From Prolixibacteraceae bacterium (lineage in GTDB: Bacteria > Bacteroidota > Bacteroidia > Bacteroidales > Prolixibacteraceae): DNA of 5,529 nucleotides. Shown piece by piece: positions 1 to 5,529 of the stretch (position 1 is its first letter; every line of letters starts with the position of its first letter). The notes below the pieces were generated by a model. The model searched no databases, was not told where the DNA came from, and saw nothing but the letters and a program-made list of their open reading frames with translations. A program made the position numbers and the translations under genes. The DNA lies in contig JAGYOI010000110.1 in the NCBI GenBank assembly GCA_018399395.1, forward strand, positions 1 to 5,529, in the 5' to 3' direction.

Positions 1-365
1 AAGTTGATAATGATTTTTTTGACGAGTTTGTCGTGTTTGGAGGCCGTGAAATCAATGTCGTTTCATCTAATTTAAAAGGTGGTCGTAGTACTGCAATTTT
101 TGGAGGTGCCGAAGTTGATTTACGGAAAAGTGAAATTGCACATGATGGTTGTACTATCGAAGTCACCACCATGTTTGGTGGTCATGTTATTAAGGTGCCA
201 AACGATTGGACGGTGCTCAATAAAGTGACAACCATTTTTGGCGGATACAGCGACTTGCGGGTAAAAGACCCTTCTTATTCTCCAAACCCTGCAAAAACAA
301 TTGTGATTACCGGTGTATGCATTTTCGGAGGAACAGAAGTGCGTAATTACGATAAGGCTCACTAA
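1..365 (+). CDS. LiaF-C-like 'FGG' repeat protein, 3' part (5'-truncated by window edge)
   Basis: The reading frame is open from base 3 to the TAA at 363-365, so this is the C-terminal ~120 residues of a longer protein. The GTG at base 33 is an internal valine and there is no reason to take it as a start. The visible part is built from five hydrophobic-F-G-G turns (Phe codons at 36, 99, 174, 237 and 324; spacing 21, 25, 21 and 29 residues), each followed by a short beta-like stretch such as REINV, AEVDL or TEVRNY. This pattern matches the C-terminal domain of LiaF/YvqF-type 'cell wall-active antibiotics response' proteins, a beta-solenoid-like fold that in full-length members usually follows membrane helices; those helices would lie outside the window. 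In Bacillus, LiaF restrains the LiaS kinase. Here the protein lies 11 bases ahead of a LytS kinase, so a sensory or inhibitory role towards it is a reasonable inference. Family assignment rests on the repeat pattern alone. Confidence 0.75.
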   Translation, partial: VDNDFFDEFVVFGGREINVVSSNLKGGRSTAIFGGAEVDLRKSEIAHDGCTIEVTTMFGGHVIKVPNDWTVLNKVTTIFGGYSDLRVKDPSYSPNPAKTIVITGVCIFGGTEVRNYDKAH

Positions 366-376
366 AAATCAGACCA

Positions 377-1432
377 ATGAAGCATCCTTTTTTTAAAAAT
401 CCTGTACTTCTTATCTGGTATATTGTATTCTGGATCATCATATCGGTGATCCAGTATTACTTTGAACGAACAATTTATGATCTGGATATTGCCGTTACAT
501 TGGTTGATGTGGTGATTTCAAATTTTGTGATGGGAATATTGGGGCTGGGTATCTGGTATGTGGTTGTTGGTGGCGTGAATGAAAATCGCAGTCAACTTTA
601 CATCGTGCTGTATCATCTGGTGGCTATGTTATTTCTGGTGTCATTTTGGATGTGGATTACCAACCAAATTGATATTTTGCTTTTTGATGCTGATAAGATC
701 AAAGTGCATTTTAGAAGAATATTGCCAGGGAAAGCTGGTTTAGGGGCTCTCATCTATATATTGATCTTGGTTTTTTACTATACATTCTTTTATTACGACC
801 GTTTGAAAGAAAAATCAAAGGAAGAAGCCCGGCTTAAAGAGTTGATAACAACAACACAGCTTAACGAGCTGAAATCCCAAATTAACCCGCATTTTTTGTT
901 TAACAGTTTAAACTCGGTCTCATTTCTTACGGTAACCGAACCGGAAAAGGCTCAGGAAATGGTCATAAAATTATCATCATTTCTTCGCTATTCCTTAAAA
1001 CACAAACAAAATGAACTGGTTACAGTTGAACAGGAGGTTGATCATATTAAACTATACCTTGAAATAGAAAAGGTACGCTTTGGCGATAAATTGCAGGTGA
1101 AATTTGATGTTAACGATTGTAAACAATGCCTGATACCAAACATGATATTGCAGCCAATTTACGAAAATGCCATAAAATACGGAGTTTACGAAACAACAAG
1201 CTTTGTTGAAATTAAAACAAAAATTTTCAAGGAAAAAGATAAACTATTGTTCATTGTTTCAAATAATTACGATCCTGAAGCACACGTGAAAAAAGGGGAG
1301 GGAATAGGATTGTATAATATCAGAAAACGATTGGGATTGGTTTATGGCGATGTAACCCTGTTGAAGATTAGCGATGAAAACAATATATTTACCGTAACTT
1401 TGGAAATACCACAAAACAAAAAAATGTCATGA
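377..1432 (+). CDS. LytS-family membrane sensor histidine kinase (His_kinase + HATPase_c)
   Basis: This 351-residue protein should autophosphorylate on histidine and pass the phosphate to the response regulator encoded next. Four hydrophobic segments lie at about residues 10-27, 40-65, 74-94 and 120-140, with short loops, so there is no large external sensor domain. A charged coiled-coil-like linker (about 141-168) leads to the LytS-type phosphoacceptor box QINPHFLFNSLN, with His172 as the expected phosphosite. The ATP-binding domain has the N-box LQPIYENAIKYG (Asn264) and the G-box GEGIGLYNIRKRL (307-319). Two departures from the usual family pattern are Tyr268, where His is common, and SNNY (295-298) in place of a D-x-G motif. 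A CxxC (Cys248, Cys251) sits just before the N-box. The ATG at 377 is chosen because it opens the first hydrophobic segment and follows the upstream stop by 11 bases. The stop overlaps the next start as ATGA. The family is clear; the stimulus cannot be read from the sequence. Confidence 0.95.
   Translation: MKHPFFKNPVLLIWYIVFWIIISVIQYYFERTIYDLDIAVTLVDVVISNFVMGILGLGIWYVVVGGVNENRSQLYIVLYHLVAMLFLVSFWMWITNQIDILLFDADKIKVHFRRILPGKAGLGALIYILILVFYYTFFYYDRLKEKSKEEARLKELITTTQLNELKSQINPHFLFNSLNSVSFLTVTEPEKAQEMVIKLSSFLRYSLKHKQNELVTVEQEVDHIKLYLEIEKVRFGDKLQVKFDVNDCKQCLIPNMILQPIYENAIKYGVYETTSFVEIKTKIFKEKDKLLFIVSNNYDPEAHVKKGEGIGLYNIRKRLGLVYGDVTLLKISDENNIFTVTLEIPQNKKMS
430..454 (+). repeat. 10-bp inverted repeat (hairpin) early in the kinase coding region
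   Basis: CTGGATCA at 430-437 pairs perfectly with TGATCCAG at 447-454. The stem can grow inward by a U-G pair (438/446) and a C-G pair (439/445), leaving a five-base loop at 440-444. It lies about 53 bases inside the kinase gene, over codons for the first membrane segment. No T-run follows, so it is not a classical terminator. Confidence 0.55.
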
Positions 1433-2184
1433 GTAAAAAAATCAGGACTATAATTATTGAAGATGAGTCGTTAGCTCGAAATTTAGTGAAGAATTATTTG
1501 GAAGGTCACGAACAGGTTGAAATAATTGACGAGTGTGAAAATGGTTTCGATGGGTTAAAAGCTATAAATGAACAAAAGCCCGACTTAGTTTTGCTCGATG
1601 TTCAAATGCCCAAACTTACCGGATTTGAAATGATTGAGTTGTTGGATGATTTTCGTCCTGAAATTATTTTTACAACGGCTTTTAACCAGTATGCCATAAA
1701 GGCTTTTGATCAACATGCCATCGATTATTTGCTGAAACCCTTTTCAAAAGCACGGTTGCTTGAGGCAATCGACCGTGCTATCGAAAAGATAAAAGGTAAT
1801 AAAACGGAAGAAACACCCATCGACAAATTAACTGAAGAACCGGAATCGGATTATATCGAGAGGGTAGTGGTGAAGGATAAAAGTAAAATTCATATCATCC
1901 CGGTAGAAGAAATTCGTTACTTAGAGTCGCTCGATGATTATGTGATGATTTACACGAAAGATAAACGATATATTAAACAAAAAACCATGAAGTTTTTTGA
2001 AACTAACCTGAACCCTTCGGAATTCGTGCGGATTCACAGGTCTTATATCGTTAAAGTTGAAGAAATTAACGAGATTCAACAATATGAAAAGGAAACGCAC
2101 ATTGTGATCCTTAAAAATGACCATACAAAACTGAAAGTCAGTAAGAGCGGGTACAAAAACCTGAAGAAAGCACTTAATTTTTAG
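1429..2184 (+). CDS. LytTR-family response regulator (REC + LytTR DNA-binding domain)
   Basis: This 251-residue protein is a two-domain transcription regulator of the LytR/AlgR class. The receiver domain (about 5-120) has the acidic pair Glu11-Asp12, the phosphoacceptor Asp57 in LLDVQMPK, the Thr83-Ala84 switch position in FTTAF, and Lys103 in the LLKPF motif, so every residue needed for phosphotransfer is present. A charged linker (about 121-141) joins it to a LytTR domain (about 142-251) with the hallmark EIRYLESLDDYV and FVRIHRSYIV (199-208) segments. LytTR domains bind paired direct repeats in promoters; none is evident here, so targets lie elsewhere or upstream of this operon. Its start overlaps the kinase stop (ATGA), which points to translational coupling and makes that kinase the likely partner. 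Its last 11 bases overlap the 3' end of the convergent phosphoesterase gene. Confidence 0.96.
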   Translation: MSKKIRTIIIEDESLARNLVKNYLEGHEQVEIIDECENGFDGLKAINEQKPDLVLLDVQMPKLTGFEMIELLDDFRPEIIFTTAFNQYAIKAFDQHAIDYLLKPFSKARLLEAIDRAIEKIKGNKTEETPIDKLTEEPESDYIERVVVKDKSKIHIIPVEEIRYLESLDDYVMIYTKDKRYIKQKTMKFFETNLNPSEFVRIHRSYIVKVEEINEIQQYEKETHIVILKNDHTKLKVSKSGYKNLKKALNF

Positions 2185-3397
2185 ATTTTAACTCAATAAC
2201 CGTTATTTCGGGGCGTATGCCCACGCGTCCCGGAAATCCTATGCCCCCGAAACCACGGTTAACATACAAGAATTTCTTATTATGCTGATAGAGCCCGGCC
2301 CATTTACCATAGCGGTATTGCACCGGGCTCCATTTATATCCGCCAAGTTCAATGCCAAACTGCATGCCGTGGGTGTGACCGCTGAGTGTAAGTGCAATAT
2401 CAACAGGGTGCTGTAATACCTGTTTATCCCAGTGCGAAGGGTCGTGCGATAATAACACCACAAAATTGTTATTCTTTAAACCTTTGAGGGCTTTATCTAA
2501 ATCGCCATATTGCGGAAAAGGTGCAATGCCCCAGTTTTCAACACCGGCAAGTATTATTGAATCGTTGCTTTTGTGAATAACCTCGTGCTCATTTTCAAGC
2601 ATTTCGAACCCCATTTGTTTAATTATCTTACGAAGGTTTTCAGTGTCGGTTTGCATTTCCAGTTCTGTTAAATCTCCGGCATAATGGGCGTAGTCATGAT
2701 TTCCAAGGATCGCATATTTCCCAAATGGTGCAGTAATGTTTTTCAAAACATCAACATAAGGTGTAGCTTCTGTTGAAATGTTGTTTACCATGTCGCCAGT
2801 AAAAACGATTAAATCGGCTTGTTGCTTTTTTACCAGTTTTAATCCTTTTTCAACTTGCTTTATGCTGCCAAAAGTCCCAAGGTGCATATCGGATATTTGA
2901 ACAATTTTGAAACCATCGAATGCTTCAGGAATATTTTCATGTTGAAATTGAACCGTGTGGGTTTTGTAATTCGAAAAACCCCAAATGGTTCCGTACATGA
3001 TGAGTATTAAAAGGAGGGCACTAAACGAAAAGGCTATAAAACCACTGGCTTTTGAATGCGAAACAAACTGGGTTATTTTTCTTCTAATTAATGACCTTAA
3101 ACCCCATCTGAAAAAGCGAATAATATCAGCAATAAAGTAGATAACGGTTGAAAATAACAGTGCAAGAAAAACTGTTAACGATAAGCTTATGAAAATATTG
3201 ATTGGCTGTGAAGCAATTGAATAATTTTCAACCTGTCGTTGCCACATTAAGATGAAGCCTGTAATCATCGTGGCAAATGAAACACCATAGATTAATAAAA
3301 GTGTTTGCATTGAGATTCTGAGTGATTTCAGATACCCGTAAAAAGTATAAAATCCAATAGCTAGAAAAATTATAATGGTTATGATTGCTTGTGTCAT
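2174..3397 (-). CDS. Membrane-anchored calcineurin-like metallophosphoesterase (YkuE/YaeI-like)
   Basis: This 407-residue protein has four hydrophobic segments (about 3-20, 32-51, 68-92, 118-140) followed by a complete metallophosphoesterase domain (about 160-405). The metal-binding motifs appear in order: Asp170-x-His172 (ISDMHLG), Gly201-Asp202 (FTGDMV), Gly232-Asn233-His234-Asp235 (LGNHDY), His318 (LLSHDP) and Gly340-His-Thr-His343 (LSGHTHG). All expected ligands for a two-metal site are intact. The C-terminal GFGGIGFPGRVGIRPEI stretch is typical of the YkuE/YaeI branch. Basic residues between helices 3 and 4 (about 94-107) suggest that loop is cytoplasmic, which would place the catalytic domain outside the inner membrane. 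This branch cleaves phosphodiesters or lipid-linked pyrophosphates, but the substrate here cannot be told. The start is 18 bases after the selD stop, so it is probably the third gene of the same transcript. It has no clear ribosome binding site. Confidence 0.93.
   Translation of the reverse strand: MTQAIITIIIFLAIGFYTFYGYLKSLRISMQTLLLIYGVSFATMITGFILMWQRQVENYSIASQPINIFISLSLTVFLALLFSTVIYFIADIIRFFRWGLRSLIRRKITQFVSHSKASGFIAFSFSALLLILIMYGTIWGFSNYKTHTVQFQHENIPEAFDGFKIVQISDMHLGTFGSIKQVEKGLKLVKKQQADLIVFTGDMVNNISTEATPYVDVLKNITAPFGKYAILGNHDYAHYAGDLTELEMQTDTENLRKIIKQMGFEMLENEHEVIHKSNDSIILAGVENWGIAPFPQYGDLDKALKGLKNNNFVVLLSHDPSHWDKQVLQHPVDIALTLSGHTHGMQFGIELGGYKWSPVQYRYGKWAGLYQHNKKFLYVNRGFGGIGFPGRVGIRPEITVIELKSKN
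2291..2330. repeat. Nested inverted repeat near the 3' end of the phosphoesterase gene
   Basis: GAGCCCGG (2291-2298) and CCGGGCTC (2323-2330) form a perfect GC-rich 8-bp stem. Inside it, TACC (2305-2308) and GGTA (2314-2317) form a second stem with a five-base loop. The structure can form in RNA from either strand and lies roughly 115-155 bases before the phosphoesterase stop. No T-tract follows on either side. Confidence 0.45.
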
Positions 3398-3415
3398 GGG
3401 AGAAAATGTTCAGAA

Positions 3416-4447
3416 TTAAAAAACATGGATTAATTGTTCGTTAGGGGAAACCAGTTCGCCGAATGGCTCTGTTTCAATATCGTTTTCAATAAGTATCTTT
3501 TGCACGTCATGTAATCCATCTTTATCAACAGCAATAAGAAGACCGCCACTGGTTTGCGGGTCACACAAAATGGCTTTTTGATTTTCATTGCCGAGAACAA
3601 CATTATGCCCATAGCTTTCCCAGTTACGGTGGGTGCCACCAGGTATGCAGTTTTGCTCTATGTATAGTTCAACATCATCAATTTGTGGTATTTTATCGAA
3701 GTTAATGTTTGCCGAAAGCTTACTGCCTTCGCACATTTCGGTAAGGTGCCCAAGCAGTCCGAAACCTGTAACATCGGTCATGGCTTTTACAGCTTTGCAT
3801 TCGGCCAGTTTTTGGCCTACATTATTCAGTTTCGACATCCACCGTGGTGCAACTTGCTCGTGTTCGGGCTTTAATTTTTGCTGTTTCTGGGCTGTAGTGA
3901 AAATACCAACCCCAAGTGGCTTGGTAAGTAAAAGCTGACAGCCGGCTGTTGCGGTATCGTTCTGTTTTATTTTGTCTATGTCAACTTGACCGGTAACGGC
4001 CAGCCCAAATATGGGTTCAGGGCTGTCGATACTGTGGCCGCCGGCTAAGGCTATGCCGGCCTCTTTGCATGCTGCACGACCGCCTTCGAGTACTTGTTGC
4101 GCGACTTCGGCAGGTATTTTGTTAACCGGCCATCCCAATATAGCAATGCCCATAAGTGGTTTCCCGCCCATGGCATACACATCGCTTATGGCATTGGCCG
4201 CCGAAATTTTCCCAAACATAAACGGGTCGTCAACAATGGGCATAAAAAAATCGGTAGTACTTATAACGGCAGTGCCGTTGCCCAGATCGTAAACTGCAGC
4301 ATCGTCACGACTGTCGTTACCAACCAATAATTTGGCATCGATGTTTGGTTCGCTTTGTGTTTCAAGGATTGTACTCAGTACTTTTGGTGAAATTTTACAG
4401 CCACAACCAGCGCCATGACTATATTTTGTTAGTTTAATTGTATCCAT
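3416..4447 (-). CDS. selD: Selenide, water dikinase (selenophosphate synthase)
   Basis: This 343-residue enzyme makes selenophosphate from selenide and ATP, releasing AMP and phosphate; it supplies selenium for tRNA selenouridine and, where present, selenocysteine. The N-terminus [16 protein letters not shown] matches the E. coli enzyme almost residue for residue. Cys15 and Lys18 correspond to the essential Cys17 and Lys20 there. Cys15 is encoded by TGT, so this is the cysteine form and not a selenoprotein. The magnesium-binding aspartates expected from E. coli (Asp51, Asp91, Asp227) fall at Asp49, Asp89 and Asp225 with the same two-residue offset. The AIRS-type N-domain runs to about 155. 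The C-domain carries [11 protein letters not shown] (176-186), [11 protein letters not shown] (225-235) and [10 protein letters not shown] (295-304). Length is normal for the family. The ATG lies inside the 3' end of mnmH (14-base overlap), and no alternative start would preserve the active-site region better. Confidence 0.98.
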   Translation of the reverse strand: MDTIKLTKYSHGAGCGCKISPKVLSTILETQSEPNIDAKLLVGNDSRDDAAVYDLGNGTAVISTTDFFMPIVDDPFMFGKISAANAISDVYAMGGKPLMGIAILGWPVNKIPAEVAQQVLEGGRAACKEAGIALAGGHSIDSPEPIFGLAVTGQVDIDKIKQNDTATAGCQLLLTKPLGVGIFTTAQKQQKLKPEHEQVAPRWMSKLNNVGQKLAECKAVKAMTDVTGFGLLGHLTEMCEGSKLSANINFDKIPQIDDVELYIEQNCIPGGTHRNWESYGHNVVLGNENQKAILCDPQTSGGLLIAVDKDGLHDVQKILIENDIETEPFGELVSPNEQLIHVF

Positions 4448-5465
4448 TTTTTTTAAGGTATCCTATTATTTTTTCAGCATTTTTTTTGTGGTTAATATTG
4501 TCAAGCTTTATGGTATAAACCATTTCTTTACTTCTGGCCGACATACCTTTCAGGTAACTTTTATCGTAATAATGTAATGTGATCATAGCAACATCAAAAA
4601 GCTTATCTTGTTCAAGCATATCAATGGCTTTTTTTTCATTTTCGTACCCCAGGCGTTTGGCAATGCGGTGTATCGATTCGGTCAGTAATTTTCGATCACA
4701 TTTTCCGTATTCAAGTACAAGATGTTTGGCACGTTCTTCTTTTGAGATGTTAAGGAAAAAGAGGTTCGAGTTACGCATTTGTAAATAAAGGGGCATCGGA
4801 ATTTTATCAGAACCGATGTTGTGGCTTTCATCTTCGAGCCATATTGGTTTGCTGTGGTCGAGTTTTAGCCATTGTTCATGCAGGTCGTTTTCGAATTGCT
4901 CAACCGTAGGTTGCTGTGGCTGGTTTATTCCGCCAAAAGCCGAACCTTTATGTTTGGCCAGTTTTTCGAGGTCAACCACCTGTTCCCCCAATTTTTTTAG
5001 TTCCTGCAAGATGTATGTTTTGCCACTACCGGTATATCCGCCCAGTATTTGTAGACGAAAATCTTTTTTGAAAGAATTGAGCACGAAGTGCCGGTAAGAT
5101 TTATAGCCGCCTTTTATAACTTGCACACTGGAAAAGCCGTTTTCAGACAAATGTTGGGCAAAAGAATGGCTGCGCATGCCACCGCGCCAGCAATGAACGA
5201 TAACTTCACGGTTTGGGGCAACCTTCAAACTTTCGTTGATAAACCATTGTAGTTTAGGGGTAACGTATTTGTAACCCAGCTCTACGGCCTCTTCTTTCGA
5301 TTGTTGTTTGTATACCGTGCCAACGTGGGCACGTTCATCGTTTGTAAAAAGGGGGATATTTACAGCCCGGGGTATATGACCTTTTTCATATTCGCCCGGA
5401 GAGCGAACATCGATTATAGGCGTACATGATTCATATATATCTTCGATATTGCATTCACTAATCAT
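4434..5465 (-). CDS. mnmH: tRNA 2-selenouridine synthase
   Basis: This 343-residue enzyme (also called SelU or YbbB) converts 2-thiouridine at wobble position 34 of tRNAs such as those for Lys, Glu and Gln into 2-selenouridine, by way of a geranylated intermediate and using selenophosphate. The N-terminal rhodanese domain (about 1-127) has [20 protein letters not shown] (17-36) and the active-site loop HCWRGGMRS (91-99) with catalytic Cys92, matching E. coli Cys97. A P-loop follows, GGYTGSGKT (142-150), and then the family signatures [15 protein letters not shown] (165-179) and LEDESHNIG (210-218). The length is close to that of the E. coli protein (364). The ATG at 5465 is the only plausible start: the in-frame codons upstream hold no ATG, and the rhodanese core begins about 16 residues in. 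It is the first gene of the selenium operon and overlaps selD by 14 bases, so its partner enzyme and substrate supply are made from the same message. Confidence 0.97.
   Translation of the reverse strand: MISECNIEDIYESCTPIIDVRSPGEYEKGHIPRAVNIPLFTNDERAHVGTVYKQQSKEEAVELGYKYVTPKLQWFINESLKVAPNREVIVHCWRGGMRSHSFAQHLSENGFSSVQVIKGGYKSYRHFVLNSFKKDFRLQILGGYTGSGKTYILQELKKLGEQVVDLEKLAKHKGSAFGGINQPQQPTVEQFENDLHEQWLKLDHSKPIWLEDESHNIGSDKIPMPLYLQMRNSNLFFLNISKEERAKHLVLEYGKCDRKLLTESIHRIAKRLGYENEKKAIDMLEQDKLFDVAMITLHYYDKSYLKGMSARSKEMVYTIKLDNINHKKNAEKIIGYLKKNGYN
4447..4454 (-). other. A8 homopolymer tract at the mnmH/selD junction
   Basis: On the minus strand eight A residues run directly into the selD start (the last A is the first base of the ATG). 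In the mnmH frame they read AAA AAA AAT (Lys-Lys-Asn), six codons before the mnmH stop. An identical A8-TG stretch, in the same phase, occurs 33 bases earlier in mnmH (4480-4487). Such runs are prone to polymerase slippage. Confidence 0.7.
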
Positions 5466-5469
5466 GTTG

Positions 5470-5477
5470 CAAAAATA
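5470..5477 (-). promoter_or_regulatory. Candidate Bacteroidota -7 promoter element for mnmH-selD-phosphoesterase
   Basis: On the minus strand this reads TATTTTTG, a full match to the Bacteroidota -7 consensus TAnnTTTG. Only four bases (CAAC) separate it from the mnmH ATG, so transcription would begin at or very near the start codon. No TTTG -33 element is seen at the usual distance of about 19-21 bases upstream, which lowers confidence. Confidence 0.5.
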
Positions 5478-5529
5478 ATGGAAAAAGGCTTTGATTGGTG
5501 TTTTGTTTTGAAAAACGCAAAATGTATCA

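Noticed and set aside
120..362. Minus-strand 80-residue frame opposite the FGG repeat protein
   Set aside because: It is fully antisense to the repeat-coding frame and resembles no known family.
33..365. GTG at base 33 as the start of a small complete gene
   Set aside because: The frame stays open to the window edge, the GTG codes the valine before the first FGG turn, and the repeat pattern implies more protein upstream.
2195..2207. AATAAC-C-GTTATT palindrome near the convergent stops as a terminator
   Set aside because: A one-base loop cannot form a usable RNA hairpin, and it lies in the phosphoesterase coding sequence without a following T-run.
4040..4060. Repeated GCCGGC pair as a possible hairpin or site
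   Set aside because: It lies over the conserved Ala-Gly-Ile-Ala-Leu-Ala-Gly-Gly stretch of selD, where Ala/Gly codons produce it; the pairing does not extend.
3633..4330. Several plus-strand open frames opposite selD
   Set aside because: They are antisense shadows of a highly conserved gene, overlap one another, and show no recognisable protein features.
4395..4410. Possible in-frame TGA selenocysteine codon at the selD active site
   Set aside because: The catalytic position is encoded by TGT (Cys15) and the second cysteine by TGT (Cys17); no TGA is present.
4579..5097. Plus-strand open frames opposite mnmH
   Set aside because: Low-complexity Ser/Cys-rich translations typical of antisense frames; mnmH on the other strand explains the conservation.

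Overview
The window reads as a piece of a Bacteroidota chromosome. The DNA is moderately AT-rich. The genes lack strong Shine-Dalgarno sequences, and a TAnnTTTG-type -7 promoter element sits directly in front of the leftmost-transcribed minus-strand gene. The gene types (LytS/LytTR pair behind a LiaF-like 'FGG' repeat protein, membrane-anchored metallophosphoesterase, SelD plus MnmH) also suit that phylum. An environmental Bacteroidales/Marinilabiliales-type organism is plausible, but this is inferred from style only and not from a marker gene.

Plus-strand block (1-2184). It begins with the 3' part of a LiaF-C-like repeat protein whose start lies outside the window. Eleven bases later comes a four-helix LytS-family sensor histidine kinase, whose stop codon overlaps (ATGA) the start of a LytTR response regulator. 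The tight packing indicates one operon: a possible envelope-associated repeat protein, a membrane kinase and its DNA-binding partner. No promoter for it is visible, so it lies upstream of base 1.

Minus-strand block (5465 down to 2174). In transcription order it holds mnmH (tRNA 2-selenouridine synthase), selD (selenophosphate synthase, overlapping mnmH by 14 bases) and a four-helix membrane metallophosphoesterase 18 bases further on. SelD makes selenophosphate from selenide and ATP, and MnmH uses it to replace sulfur by selenium at the wobble uridine of tRNAs. The phosphoesterase shares the transcription unit by spacing, but no selenium-related job can be read from its sequence.

The two blocks converge, and their terminal genes overlap tail to tail by 11 bases with no terminator between them. 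There is no RNA gene, mobile element, CRISPR array or intergenic stretch over 100 bases. I see no wholly new system. The points most worth checking are an A8 tract at the mnmH/selD junction where loss of one A would fuse the two enzymes, the near-leaderless mnmH promoter, a CxxC pair beside the kinase ATP-binding site, and two intragenic hairpins.
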